NCBI GenBank assembly: GCA_019918135.1
Contig: WBZZ01002348.1
Span: forward strand, 26,001 to 90,000
Direction of reading: 5' to 3'
Length of the DNA stretch: 64,000 bases
DNA from: Paulinella micropora
Lineage: Eukaryota > Cercozoa > Imbricatea > Euglyphida > Paulinellidae
Positions within the stretch are counted from its first letter, which is position 1, and each line of letters begins with the position of its first letter. Under the pieces are notes generated by a model, which saw only the letters and a list, made by a program, of their open reading frames with translations, was not told the DNA's origin and did no database searches. This document shows positions 26,523 through 34,627 of this stretch, piece after piece. Position numbers and translations under genes: made by a program.

Positions 26523-28625
26523 TTAGATGAAGGTATCAAAATTACCATATCCATTCTGTGCTTTTAATTTCTCCGCTTCTTCTTCTTTTAAGTCTGTATA
26601 TCCGCTAGCAAACTTAAAGCGGTTGTCTTTCGCTCGCTCCATTAAAAACCTCATTGAGTGCCAACCGCACGTGTCTGAGGTGTTGGATTGTTGTTTTACT
26701 TGATTAACCTTCATTAACAAATAACTATCGGGGTGGCTTTTATCTATTAGCCTTTTCATTTGTTGCTGAAAGTCTTCCGTTGGTTGGTAAAGTGCTAATG
26801 GGTCATACACTTCAACACTCCTGTCTTTATCTAGACTTACCCATATAGCAATCCAATGAGACCCCGCTTGTTTGTGATTGTCCAAATTCATAATAAATCC
26901 GTATCGCTTTCTTTTTTCTGGATTTAGTTTGTAGATTTCATCACTGGCTATTGCTCCGAGATACCATCCATATTTTTTCATTATGTCATCTATTTCATTA
27001 GTCATTAAACCGCGACCCTCACCTTGTAATGGGACTTGCTCTGGCTGTGGCTCTGGCTCTGGTTGCTGTTGCTCTTGCTCTGTCAGATCTATTTCAACGC
27101 GTTGAAATAGATCGGGTTGCTGTGGTGTTCGGTCTGGCGGTGTAGTCGTATCCACTGCTGGCTCTGGTGGAATATCCCTATCTCCGACATGTCGGAGATT
27201 TACACGTTGGAGATATGGTGGTAGCGGTTGGGGCATCCCTTCATCAACATTTAAATCCGCTGAAACTTGTTTATCTACATTTGGGTCTATTGTCATTTTG
27301 TTAGTTAGAGTATTTACAAAATCATGTTTGTTCATTGTGTGTTTCCAATCTTTGCGGGCTAAGTATTTTTTTATTTTCGCTATTGAAAATACCTTATCAA
27401 TTAATTCATTTAATGTCTTCGCTCCACTACCTTTTTGTTCAGTAATACCCATATACTCTTCATATCTAGCGTAATCAGCCACTTTTCTTTTTACGTTTTT
27501 CACCTCACTTCCAACATCAATATTAAACCTTTTAATCATGTTAATTATCCAATTTGAAGTGTCTTTGTAATTTAATTTTTTATGTCCATCATTATCTAGT
27601 CTCTTTTTTAAAGCCTGTGCTAACTCTTTTATAGTAATGTTTGGGTGATAAGTTTTTGAAAATCCAGAGATTAAAAATTGATTAATTTGTAAATTTTCAA
27701 GATGCTTACCCTTTTCTTCAACTTTCTTTTTTTCCTTTTCAAGTTTTTCTTTATATTCTTCTGCTAACTTTTTCTGTTCTTCTAAAGATGTCGCTGTGGC
27801 TATAGCCGTCTGAATATCTTGACTGGCTTTTTGTAAGTCTTTGAGACTCATCTTTTTTATGAACTTATCTGTATATCCTGCTAATTTCAGTGTTTCAATA
27901 TCTTTCTGCTTTTGCTTTTTTTCTTCCTCATATTGCTCTTTCGTTTTCAATGGTGCTTCATCTCCTAAATTAGGTAAGGCTGGTGCTTGTGGTGGTGCTC
28001 CAAATGGTGGTGCTAATGGTGGTGCTTGTGGCGGTGCTTGTGGTTGTCCCTGTTGTTGTGGCATGATATATTGATACTGCTGTGGCGGTGGCATAATAGC
28101 CAATCTTTGGTTCCTTTGCTGTTCGTATTGTAAATCCTCTATGAGTTTTTGCTCCCTCCTTAGTTCTCTGTCTTTTTGCTCTTGTCGTTCCTTGATATCG
28201 GATAGTTCATTGCGGTGTATCCTTGCTAACTCATCATGCCTTTCCTTCACATCTGCTACGTCTTTTCGTTCTAGCCTTTTCTTTTCTTCTTCTAAATCCT
28301 CCCTTTTCTTCTTTTCCTTTTCTTCCTCGTCATGTATTAACTCATATTTCTTTTGTAAGTTGCTTTGTATTTGGTTTCGGTTCTCGTGTTCAAGACGATT
28401 GAAATCAGATTTGATTATTTTTTCCCTTGGTTTTCGGCTAGCCCTTTGCGACCTCGGCTTACCAATATATTTCATAAAAAGTTTAACGATTTGTAATGTG
28501 CTTAAATCATTTGTTTTCTTACCAAAATTAAGATAATATTTTTTACCCTTCTGGATAATATATGGCCTCCCGCTCTTATTTCTATAAACTCGTGGGGGTC
28601 TTACCTTTTTAGAATTGCGCTTCAT
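26523..28625 (-). CDS. PRO: Coiled-coil protein with C-terminal Ulp1-like protease
   Basis: 700 aa. Residues ~540-700 form an adenain/Ulp1-type (C48) cysteine protease: GSHWIAIW (His590), VYDPL (Asp608), KQQ (Gln645/646), DTCGWH (Cys653). In Polintons this enzyme matures the capsid. The long N-terminal part is unusual: a Lys/Arg-rich start, a charged coiled coil (~75-175), a Pro/Gln/Ala-rich spacer (~180-215), a second coiled coil (~225-310), then helical and Pro/Glu-rich linkers. It could be a scaffold or core protein joined to its own protease. Two palindromes (27086, 27180) lie in the linker just before the protease, and a third sits 8 nt upstream of the ATG. Confidence 0.85.
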   Translation of the reverse strand: MKRNSKKVRPPRVYRNKSGRPYIIQKGKKYYLNFGKKTNDLSTLQIVKLFMKYIGKPRSQRASRKPREKIIKSDFNRLEHENRNQIQSNLQKKYELIHDEEEKEKKKREDLEEEKKRLERKDVADVKERHDELARIHRNELSDIKERQEQKDRELRREQKLIEDLQYEQQRNQRLAIMPPPQQYQYIMPQQQGQPQAPPQAPPLAPPFGAPPQAPALPNLGDEAPLKTKEQYEEEKKQKQKDIETLKLAGYTDKFIKKMSLKDLQKASQDIQTAIATATSLEEQKKLAEEYKEKLEKEKKKVEEKGKHLENLQINQFLISGFSKTYHPNITIKELAQALKKRLDNDGHKKLNYKDTSNWIINMIKRFNIDVGSEVKNVKRKVADYARYEEYMGITEQKGSGAKTLNELIDKVFSIAKIKKYLARKDWKHTMNKHDFVNTLTNKMTIDPNVDKQVSADLNVDEGMPQPLPPYLQRVNLRHVGDRDIPPEPAVDTTTPPDRTPQQPDLFQRVEIDLTEQEQQQPEPEPQPEQVPLQGEGRGLMTNEIDDIMKKYGWYLGAIASDEIYKLNPEKRKRYGFIMNLDNHKQAGSHWIAIWVSLDKDRSVEVYDPLALYQPTEDFQQQMKRLIDKSHPDSYLLMKVNQVKQQSNTSDTCGWHSMRFLMERAKDNRFKFASGYTDLKEEEAEKLKAQNGYGNFDTFI
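27086..27113. repeat. 28-bp perfect palindrome in protease gene
   Basis: GATCTATTTCAAC followed by GC and its exact complement, 28 bp in total. On the minus strand it reads DLFQRVEID in the protease gene's linker. It keeps the AAC/GTT core of the 20-bp family but has longer arms and lacks the ATCTC/GAGAT ends. Confidence 0.8.
27180..27214. repeat. Dispersed palindrome, copy 4, with half-site
   Basis: ATCTCCGACATGTCGGAGAT at 27180-27199, followed by half-site GTTGGAGAT at 27206, 15 bp after GTCGGAGAT at 27191. The ~37-bp block is nearly the same as 16565-16601. On the minus strand it encodes LQRVNLRHVGD in the protease gene's linker. Confidence 0.85.
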
Positions 28626-28632
28626 GCTTCCA

Positions 28633-28652
28633 ATCTCAAACTTGTTTGAGAT
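28633..28652. promoter_or_regulatory. Dispersed palindrome, copy 5, before protease gene
   Basis: ATCTCAAACTTGTTTGAGAT, ending 8 nt before the ATG of the 700-aa coiled-coil/protease gene. It has the same arm variant as the one before MCP (CAAAC/GTTTG); no TATATA is next to this start. The operator role is inferred. Confidence 0.7.
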
Positions 28653-28765
28653 ATCCCGCTTATTCTAAAACATCTATTTTTCTTTATTAAAAAAATTAAT
28701 CTGAAACGATGTTTGTAAAACACACGAAAATTAGTGAAACGAATGAGAGTGTGGATTTACAAATA

Positions 28766-29095
28766 TCAACGGAACTTTACAGCACCTCCTCGTTGATTAC
28801 CATACCCAAGTTTTGCGGCAGTAGCACTAACACTACCAGCGTAAGGCACCCCAACACTACTCAACGCCCCCGCAGTCCTAGAGATTACCTTATTATCGCG
28901 AAGGAATTTATTAACAGCCAAGGCCGTTTTTCCAACCTTAGCCCAGTTAATCTTTCCTCCCTTTTGACCGCTCTTCTTCTTTGATAATCTCGGACTTGTC
29001 CGAGATACTTTTTTTCCCCCCTTCTGTGGCATTGATGGATTGTATCCGATGTTATATCCTGATGGTTGTGAAATTATCACTGGTGATACTGGCAT
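28766..29095 (-). CDS. Small basic Gly-rich virion protein candidate
   Basis: 109 aa from the ATG at 29095 (MPVSPV), preceded by CTGTATTATAT; the open frame extends 20 codons further upstream through AT-rich DNA. Lys/Gly/Ser-rich N-terminal half (KGGKK, SGQKGGK), then a probably amphipathic helix (WAKVGKTALAVNKFLRDN) and an Ala/Gly-rich end. Such small proteins beside the capsid genes in Polinton-like elements may be core, cement or membrane-active proteins, like adenovirus pVI/pX. That comparison is by composition only. It contains the palindrome at 28987. Confidence 0.65.
   Translation of the reverse strand: MPVSPVIISQPSGYNIGYNPSMPQKGGKKVSRTSPRLSKKKSGQKGGKINWAKVGKTALAVNKFLRDNKVISRTAGALSSVGVPYAGSVSATAAKLGYGNQRGGAVKFR
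28987..29006. repeat. Dispersed palindrome, copy 6
   Basis: ATCTCGGACTTGTCCGAGAT inside the 109-aa gene. Variable arm positions are GG/CC instead of CG, AA or CA, again with compensated change. Here the gene reads it in a different frame (VSRTSPRL), so no VGD peptide results. Confidence 0.85.
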
Positions 29096-29135
29096 ATATA
29101 ATACAGAAAAATAATTAATTACGAATTTTATTTTT

Positions 29136-29975
29136 TTACTTAAGACGATAAGCAAAGTTTTTTCTTAACTCATCATCAACACTTGAAACATAAAGAAAAT
29201 TAAATCTCTCCTTTGTTGCTTCGTGATACTTTTGAAGAAAGTAATCAAAATCAAAAGATAAGTCTAAGTGTTTATACACGAGTTCCATTTTATCCTGAGA
29301 CTGGGCTGGAAAGATTAATAAATAATCTAACTGCTTTATGGCTTCTGGCCGTAGGTCGTTCAAATACTGACTAGACATAATAACCTTTGATTTATAGTGC
29401 CTATTCTTTTTTAACAAATCGCTTACGGACTTGTCTCTTAATCCACTTCCTAAATCATCCAAAACAAAAACAACCTCTGGCGAAATATACTTACTTGGTC
29501 TTTCTTTCGGTGCTTCATTTGTCTGTTTCTTTTCTTTTCCGAAATAAAGAAATTGTGGTTTCTCCATCGGTTCTTTATCATCCTCCTTATCTCCAACATG
29601 TTGGAGATATACTTCTCCTTCGTGCTCTTCATCCTGCCTGTTCAGTTTGTCTAGTTCATAGTCTATCACATTCACACCATCCGATTTAAGAAAGGTATAT
29701 ACCGCCATCGGGTTTCCCCTGTTCTTAAAGTGCTTTACCATTGCTTTATAAATGTAGTCCTTGTGGATTGTTGAAGCGATAATAACGATACGGGTTTTTC
29801 TGTCTGTTGTCCGTTTCAGTATTTCAAAGAGTGCTGTTGTTTTACCGCTCTTCTTTCTAGCAAGTAGAAATATGTTGGCATACGGCTCATTGAATAATTT
29901 ATAACCTTTTGCTTTTTTGTTTCCATCACCCTCTTGTTTTACTGGCTTCACCTTGACATTGTTTATTTTAAGCAT
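29136..29975 (-). CDS. ATPase: Genome-packaging ATPase (A32/FtsK-HerA type)
   Basis: 279 aa from the ATG at 29975 (MLKINN); GAATATACG is right before it, and ten extra upstream codons are less likely. Walker A is ARKKSGKTT (Lys45), Walker B VVFVLDDLG (Asp173-Asp174), followed by SSQYLND, a sensor-type motif. This is the motor that drives DNA into capsids in Polintons, virophages and nucleocytoviruses. A palindrome at 29589 encodes LQHVGD (~124-129) in the acidic linker between Walker A and B, away from the core. It lies 8 nt from the stop of the gene upstream on the same strand. Confidence 0.9.
   Translation of the reverse strand: MLKINNVKVKPVKQEGDGNKKAKGYKLFNEPYANIFLLARKKSGKTTALFEILKRTTDRKTRIVIIASTIHKDYIYKAMVKHFKNRGNPMAVYTFLKSDGVNVIDYELDKLNRQDEEHEGEVYLQHVGDKEDDKEPMEKPQFLYFGKEKKQTNEAPKERPSKYISPEVVFVLDDLGSGLRDKSVSDLLKKNRHYKSKVIMSSQYLNDLRPEAIKQLDYLLIFPAQSQDKMELVYKHLDLSFDFDYFLQKYHEATKERFNFLYVSSVDDELRKNFAYRLK
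29589..29608. repeat. Dispersed palindrome, copy 7, in ATPase gene
   Basis: ATCTCCAACATGTTGGAGAT, a perfect palindrome inside the packaging ATPase gene, encoding LQHVGD in frame. Confidence 0.85.
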
Positions 29976-29983
29976 CGTATATT

Positions 29984-30364
29984 CTAAGCCAAAAATTCCA
30001 AACACACAACAATTCGCCCCGCTAAATTTCCTGTGTCAATATTTCCGCTGTCTGTTTCAAGGACTTTAAATGTATATTGTCCGTCGGTCCATCCTACAAC
30101 ACCCAAATTATAACCGAGATTTGAAATGTTTGCTATATTACTATCCGCGAATGTTCCAATAATTCCAATTCTATCCATGTAAAGAATTCTGGTTTTGGTT
30201 TCCGTCTGGTCGTTCATATAGTGGATAAACTTAACATTCATTTTGGTGGGTGTGAATGACATTTGGATATTCTTATTAAATGTTTTGTTTCCTCCCGCAA
30301 AATCATTGCTCAGAAAAATAATCTTTTGGTATTTATAGTCAGTCATGGTTATATTACTACTCAT
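29984..30364 (-). CDS. Small beta-rich protein, unknown
   Basis: 126 aa from the ATG at 30364 (MSSNIT); a second ATG at 30346 (MTDYKY) is equally possible, and the apparent earlier start is TTG. Alternating polar/hydrophobic residues suggest an all-beta fold ending in GRIVVCLEFLA. No signal peptide, membrane segment or known motif. It lies in the structural cluster just upstream of the ATPase on the same strand, so a minor virion protein is a reasonable guess. Confidence 0.6.
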   Translation of the reverse strand: MSSNITMTDYKYQKIIFLSNDFAGGNKTFNKNIQMSFTPTKMNVKFIHYMNDQTETKTRILYMDRIGIIGTFADSNIANISNLGYNLGVVGWTDGQYTFKVLETDSGNIDTGNLAGRIVVCLEFLA

Positions 30365-30593
30365 AAACTTTTTAATAATCAAAATATTTTCGCGGACTGC
30401 CTGCGACTTTTACTCAAGGATAAGCGAAAAAAAGAATATAAGTTGTGTTTATTGTATTCAAAAAGGTATAGATACTAAATTTAAATGTATTTACAAACCG
30501 ATGAGTGATTGGTGTGTTAGTTTTGATGAAGCCCTGCCTTTAATGTGTGCTGGCGATAGTTCGTCTTGGTATATGACACATATATATGAATGT
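30365..30593. other. Gap with possible small ORF
   Basis: 229 bp between two minus-strand genes. On the plus strand an open stretch to 30605 ends in a Cys/Trp-containing peptide (SDWCVSFDEALPL...). It overlaps both neighbours and lacks a clear start signal. It may be a remnant gene or nothing; no other signal was seen. Confidence 0.3.
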
Positions 30594-30938
30594 TCATTTC
30601 TTTGAAGAAGGCGATGGAAGGCATATCCCAATCAAAAGTGTTAAAATACCGACATAAGTATTAGCAACCTCACAAGGTAAGTTCTTTTCAGATAGTCTTA
30701 CGATACAAAGGGTTATAATGGAGATAATGATACCCATTTGAAATAAGTATTTAATAAGTCGGCTGTCTGTCGGTCTGTTTGTTATACAACAACAATTCCA
30801 GTTATCCTCTAATTCATGCTCAACTTTTTTTTCTTCATTCTTCAACGAAATATCAATTACACGATTTTTTAATTCAGGAGTTAGTTCGCCATCTGCCATA
30901 TCAATGAGTGGAGGTGGAGGGTGTAATCTAGGTGGCAT
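30594..30938 (-). CDS. Two-TM membrane protein
   Basis: 114 aa from the ATG at 30938, or 101 aa from 30899 (MADGEL). Two hydrophobic segments near the C-terminus (IKYLFQMGIIISIITLCIVRL and YVGILTLLIGICLPS) come after a Cys-rich NWNCCCITNRPTD. Similar small proteins with a CC-motif and two membrane spans ending in Pro-Ser are familiar in large DNA viruses and Polinton-like viruses, function unknown. It overlaps the fibre gene's end by 11 nt if the first ATG is used, so the two are probably co-transcribed. Confidence 0.65.
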   Translation of the reverse strand: MPPRLHPPPPLIDMADGELTPELKNRVIDISLKNEEKKVEHELEDNWNCCCITNRPTDSRLIKYLFQMGIIISIITLCIVRLSEKNLPCEVANTYVGILTLLIGICLPSPSSKK

Positions 30939-33900
30939 TGTTATTACGGATTTCTGCTAATTGGTTTTTTAAATCGGCTATATCATTAGTTAGATTATTA
31001 TTTTGCTTTTCTAAATAAATCACCTTTTCAGTCAAATGTTGAAAAGCACTGACTAATATCGGTATAAAATTTGTATATGTTATGCCTTCAAGGTATCCGT
31101 CTCCATCGTCTGCTTTTATTCCGCTTTCAGATACAAATTCTGGATAAATCTTTTTTACTTCGTCCGCGATAAATCCGTGGTTCTTTTTTTCTTTCTTTTC
31201 GTCTGCTTTCCAATAATACGAACAACAATTTATCTTCATTAGTTTCTCACAACAATCCCCGCAGTCTAATGTTTTAATATCTGCTTTTAGCCTCCTGTCC
31301 GAGGAGTTTGTCCAAGCACCATTAAGCGGAATATAATTATAACTACCTGACGGCTCGCTGTTGGTATTTGTAGTAGTCCAAGCATGGAGCAAACCAGTTG
31401 AAGATGTAAGCACTCCATAATTCGTATATCCTCCTGATTTAAAATGTAGTAGCGGGTCGTTAGTATAAGTTGGTCTTTGTCTTATTGTTAAAGAACCGCT
31501 TGATGTTGTTGGAAGAATTATTGACTTTGAAGCGGTGATTGCTGTGTTGTTAATTCTAAATAATTCATTTGTTGCAGCATAGTAAAATACGTGGCTATCC
31601 GTTGAAGCATTAACATTATAAATCAATGTATTACTAGCAATACCAAATCCATAAAATCCAGTTGTTGAAGGTGTTCCGCTATCATATAAAACCAGTTTAT
31701 TATTAGCAACAGCACTTCTATCAATAATCACACTTTTACCCGCTCCTACTACTATATTGTCGCTTGTTGTTAATGTTGTTGTTGATATCCCCGCACTAGC
31801 CGTTATTAGACCTTTTGTCCATAAAGTCCCGTTTGCCCCGTTTAATGACATTAACAATTGTTCGGACGAGTTCTCCCATATAAAACCATCAGTGGAAACA
31901 TTACTTACCCTAAATCTAACAGCAAAGGAAGTAAAATCATTGCCAGCAACCGCAGACCCTCCCGCTAGACTTCTGGTATTTGTGGCTCCTCCATTTGAAG
32001 CCATATAAATGCCATAACTGGTGTTGCCAGTGTCCCACAAAAATATTCCTCTTGTATTACCGCCATTAGTATTTCCTTGTATAACTATGCTTGAACCTCC
32101 TGTCGCTGTTAATAATCCGCTTGCGGTTAGTGTCGTTGTTGATATCCCCGCATTTGCCGTTATTAATCCACTCGCGGTTGCTGTTGTTGTTGATATACCC
32201 GCGGTTGAAGTAATTGTAGTTCCAGTTATTGTTCCGCCATTTGTTATATTGTTTGAGTTCATATCCAAAGCACCATAAAATCGCATACCGCCAGCATTGT
32301 TAAAACGGACAATGTCGGACGAAGCACTTTTATTATCCAAAAGTTTTGAAATATAAAGTCCCGCCCCCTTTACATCAGATGCTATATTCGTAAATACATA
32401 GCCTCGTTGGTTTGCGGTTCCACTTGAAGCAGTATTTAGAGTAAATAAGAAATACTGATAATCACCCGTCGTCTGTGAAAAGAATATATCTCCTCCGTTT
32501 TGGTTTAATATCCGCGCCCCATTATATGTTATATTTCCACCATTAATGATATCCACATTATTGAAATCGGCTTGGCTTAACAAATTCAGTGCCCTTACAT
32601 CATTTCTACTTCCATTAAATATCTTAATTCCTGTTATGGTTTGGTCGCCTGTTAGTTTCACATTTTGTCCGTCCAATGTGTCCGCATATCCTTTTGTTGC
32701 TCCGTCCGTTGATAATGTCGGAGTTCCAAGGTTCGCTATTTTGCTACTATTACAATCTAACCCCGAAGCATTTACCCAACCAACGATTGTCCCATCAATA
32801 ATAAAACTTATTTTTTTCGCAGAAATTTCAAAGTTGTAATATGTTGCTGTTTTCATATCCAAACTAGCAATTGACCCGATATTGGCTGTGGAGTTAAAAA
32901 CCACGAATGTGCCCTTTGTTGTAGCATTTATTGAATTTCCCGTTATTTCAACACCACTGCTATATGTCTTAATTCCTGCTATGGTTTGGTTTCCTGTTAG
33001 TTTCACATTTTGTCCGTCTAATGTATCTACATAACTTTTCGTTGTTGCGTCTGTTGTTGCTGTTGGTGTGGCTAAGTTTGTTATTTTTCTATTGTTTAAA
33101 GATAGTGTCGTGCCCGTTGCTGTCGCGATTACATTATCACCCGCATATAAATCAACATATGAACCTGTTATTTGTATTGGATAATAGCCCGCAGTTGCTA
33201 TTTTTTGTGCCACAATCTCTCCTATATTTGTCGCCGTATCAAAGGCGATACCGATACCATCAAAAGCGGCTGGAGCAGTAGCACCCCGAACTTCTATTGT
33301 TGAAGTAAATTTTTTATTCCCTGCTATGGTTTGGTCTCCTGTTAGTTTAACGACTGCGGTATCAAGAGTAGAAACATCAACACCATCAACCAAATTTACA
33401 TTTGTTATACTTTGGCTTTTCATATCAATCCCCGCACTAGCATTTATTATGTTGCTGAATGTTTTGGTTCCTGCTATGGTTTGGTCTCCTGTTAGTTTGA
33501 CGACTGCGGTATCAAGGGTGGATACATCAATACCATCAACCAAATTTACATTTGTTATTGAAAATCCACCCATATTTAAACTGCCCGTCATAGCCGTTGT
33601 GCCGTCCTTTGCTAGTTTCGTATCGGTATATGCTTTCGTTGAAGCATCGCCATCATAGAATGGTGCGGGTAGTCCGCTGATTGCTGTTGAGCTGTTAAAA
33701 TTTAAAACATTATTTGTCAGTGTCATTCCGCCCCCTGTTGTTGGAGCAAAAAGTATGGACGAGCCTACAAAAGATAATGGATAGCCCGTTGCCCCACCTA
33801 CCTCCGACGAATAGATAGAGCCCATATTATTGTTGTAATTGAAGAATAATTTGCCTGTGTTTAATGGATTTGAGTCTTTTACTGCCACATAAGTAGTAAA

Positions 33901-34569
33901 TGTTTTATTCCCTGTTATGGTTTGGTCTCCTGTTAGTTTTACCACCGAACTATCAAGAGCAGAAACATCAACGCCATCAACCAAATTTACATTTGTTATA
34001 CTTTGGCTTTTCATATCAATCCCCGCACTAGCATTTATTATACTGCTAAATGTCTTAATTCCTGCTATGGTTTGGTCTCCTGTTAATTTAACCACAGCAC
34101 TATCAAGGGCAGAAACATCAACACCATCAACATTACCGACATTTACTATATTAAAACTTCCCATATTCAAATCTCCAAACATCATAGTGAGCCCATCCAA
34201 TCTAAGAAAAGGTGAGTTTGTATTACGCCATTGCCCTGTGCTATAAATGAGTAGTTGGTTATTGGAGGGTGTGCCTGTTATGACTACATCATTTAAAGCA
34301 TCTATTGACTTGTTTGAAAATCTTGTGTCAAATCTACCATCAGTATAGTATAAATTAGTGCCTTCTTTTATGTCCGTTGTGCTTTTGGTAGCCAGTCGTG
34401 TGTCAAATCGGCTGTTGGTAAAATAAAGATTTACGGGGTCAGCATCTTCTGGCACCCTATCTGTGTATAAGCCCACTATGTTTGTGTTGGTAAGGTCTAA
34501 GTTTTTTATGTCCAATGAGTCCACCGCAATTTCAGACAAGCCTAAGAGCGATTTATATTGACTACCCAT
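30928..34569 (-). CDS. Tail-fibre-like protein with S74 chaperone domain
   Basis: 1,213 aa, the second longest gene. Most of it is a repetitive beta-rich fibre: six copies of a KLTGDQTIAGxKTF unit paired with TNVNLVDGVDVS-type segments (residues ~150-660), then Thr/Ser-rich GITTTT-type repeats. The last ~125 residues match the intramolecular chaperone (peptidase S74): SSDRRLKADI with Ser1090-Asp1091 and Lys1095, HGFIADEV, and a final coiled coil (EKVIYLEKQNNNLTNDIADL). In phage fibres and endosialidases this domain trimerises the fibre and then cuts itself off. A receptor-binding virion spike is therefore likely. TAATATACA precedes the ATG. Confidence 0.85.
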   Translation of the reverse strand: MGSQYKSLLGLSEIAVDSLDIKNLDLTNTNIVGLYTDRVPEDADPVNLYFTNSRFDTRLATKSTTDIKEGTNLYYTDGRFDTRFSNKSIDALNDVVITGTPSNNQLLIYSTGQWRNTNSPFLRLDGLTMMFGDLNMGSFNIVNVGNVDGVDVSALDSAVVKLTGDQTIAGIKTFSSIINASAGIDMKSQSITNVNLVDGVDVSALDSSVVKLTGDQTITGNKTFTTYVAVKDSNPLNTGKLFFNYNNNMGSIYSSEVGGATGYPLSFVGSSILFAPTTGGGMTLTNNVLNFNSSTAISGLPAPFYDGDASTKAYTDTKLAKDGTTAMTGSLNMGGFSITNVNLVDGIDVSTLDTAVVKLTGDQTIAGTKTFSNIINASAGIDMKSQSITNVNLVDGVDVSTLDTAVVKLTGDQTIAGNKKFTSTIEVRGATAPAAFDGIGIAFDTATNIGEIVAQKIATAGYYPIQITGSYVDLYAGDNVIATATGTTLSLNNRKITNLATPTATTDATTKSYVDTLDGQNVKLTGNQTIAGIKTYSSGVEITGNSINATTKGTFVVFNSTANIGSIASLDMKTATYYNFEISAKKISFIIDGTIVGWVNASGLDCNSSKIANLGTPTLSTDGATKGYADTLDGQNVKLTGDQTITGIKIFNGSRNDVRALNLLSQADFNNVDIINGGNITYNGARILNQNGGDIFFSQTTGDYQYFLFTLNTASSGTANQRGYVFTNIASDVKGAGLYISKLLDNKSASSDIVRFNNAGGMRFYGALDMNSNNITNGGTITGTTITSTAGISTTTATASGLITANAGISTTTLTASGLLTATGGSSIVIQGNTNGGNTRGIFLWDTGNTSYGIYMASNGGATNTRSLAGGSAVAGNDFTSFAVRFRVSNVSTDGFIWENSSEQLLMSLNGANGTLWTKGLITASAGISTTTLTTSDNIVVGAGKSVIIDRSAVANNKLVLYDSGTPSTTGFYGFGIASNTLIYNVNASTDSHVFYYAATNELFRINNTAITASKSIILPTTSSGSLTIRQRPTYTNDPLLHFKSGGYTNYGVLTSSTGLLHAWTTTNTNSEPSGSYNYIPLNGAWTNSSDRRLKADIKTLDCGDCCEKLMKINCCSYYWKADEKKEKKNHGFIADEVKKIYPEFVSESGIKADDGDGYLEGITYTNFIPILVSAFQHLTEKVIYLEKQNNNLTNDIADLKNQLAEIRNNNAT
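32631..34090 (-). repeat. Internal repeats of the fibre gene
   Basis: A ~30-bp string (plus strand CCTGCTATGGTTTGGTCTCC and following GTTAGTTT) recurs at ~32631, 32971, 33321, 33471, 33911 and 34061 with few changes. It encodes the repeated KLTGDQTIAG segment. DNA-level conservation suggests recent duplication or gene conversion inside the gene. Confidence 0.75.
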
Positions 34570-34627
34570 TGTATATTAATTAATAATTAATTTGTAAATA
34601 CTAAAAATATAAAAATCTTAGTATAGA

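Noticed and set aside
16565-29608. Palindromes as intrinsic transcription terminators
   Set aside because: No U-run follows most of them and four lie inside open genes, three of them read in one common frame.
30345-30605. 86-aa plus-strand ORF with Cys/Trp-rich end
   Set aside because: Overlaps starts and ends of two minus-strand genes and lacks a TATATA-like signal; kept only as a low-confidence note.
31757-34246. Plus-strand ORFs of 83-110 aa in the fibre region
   Set aside because: Antisense to the 1,213-aa fibre and created by its repeats.
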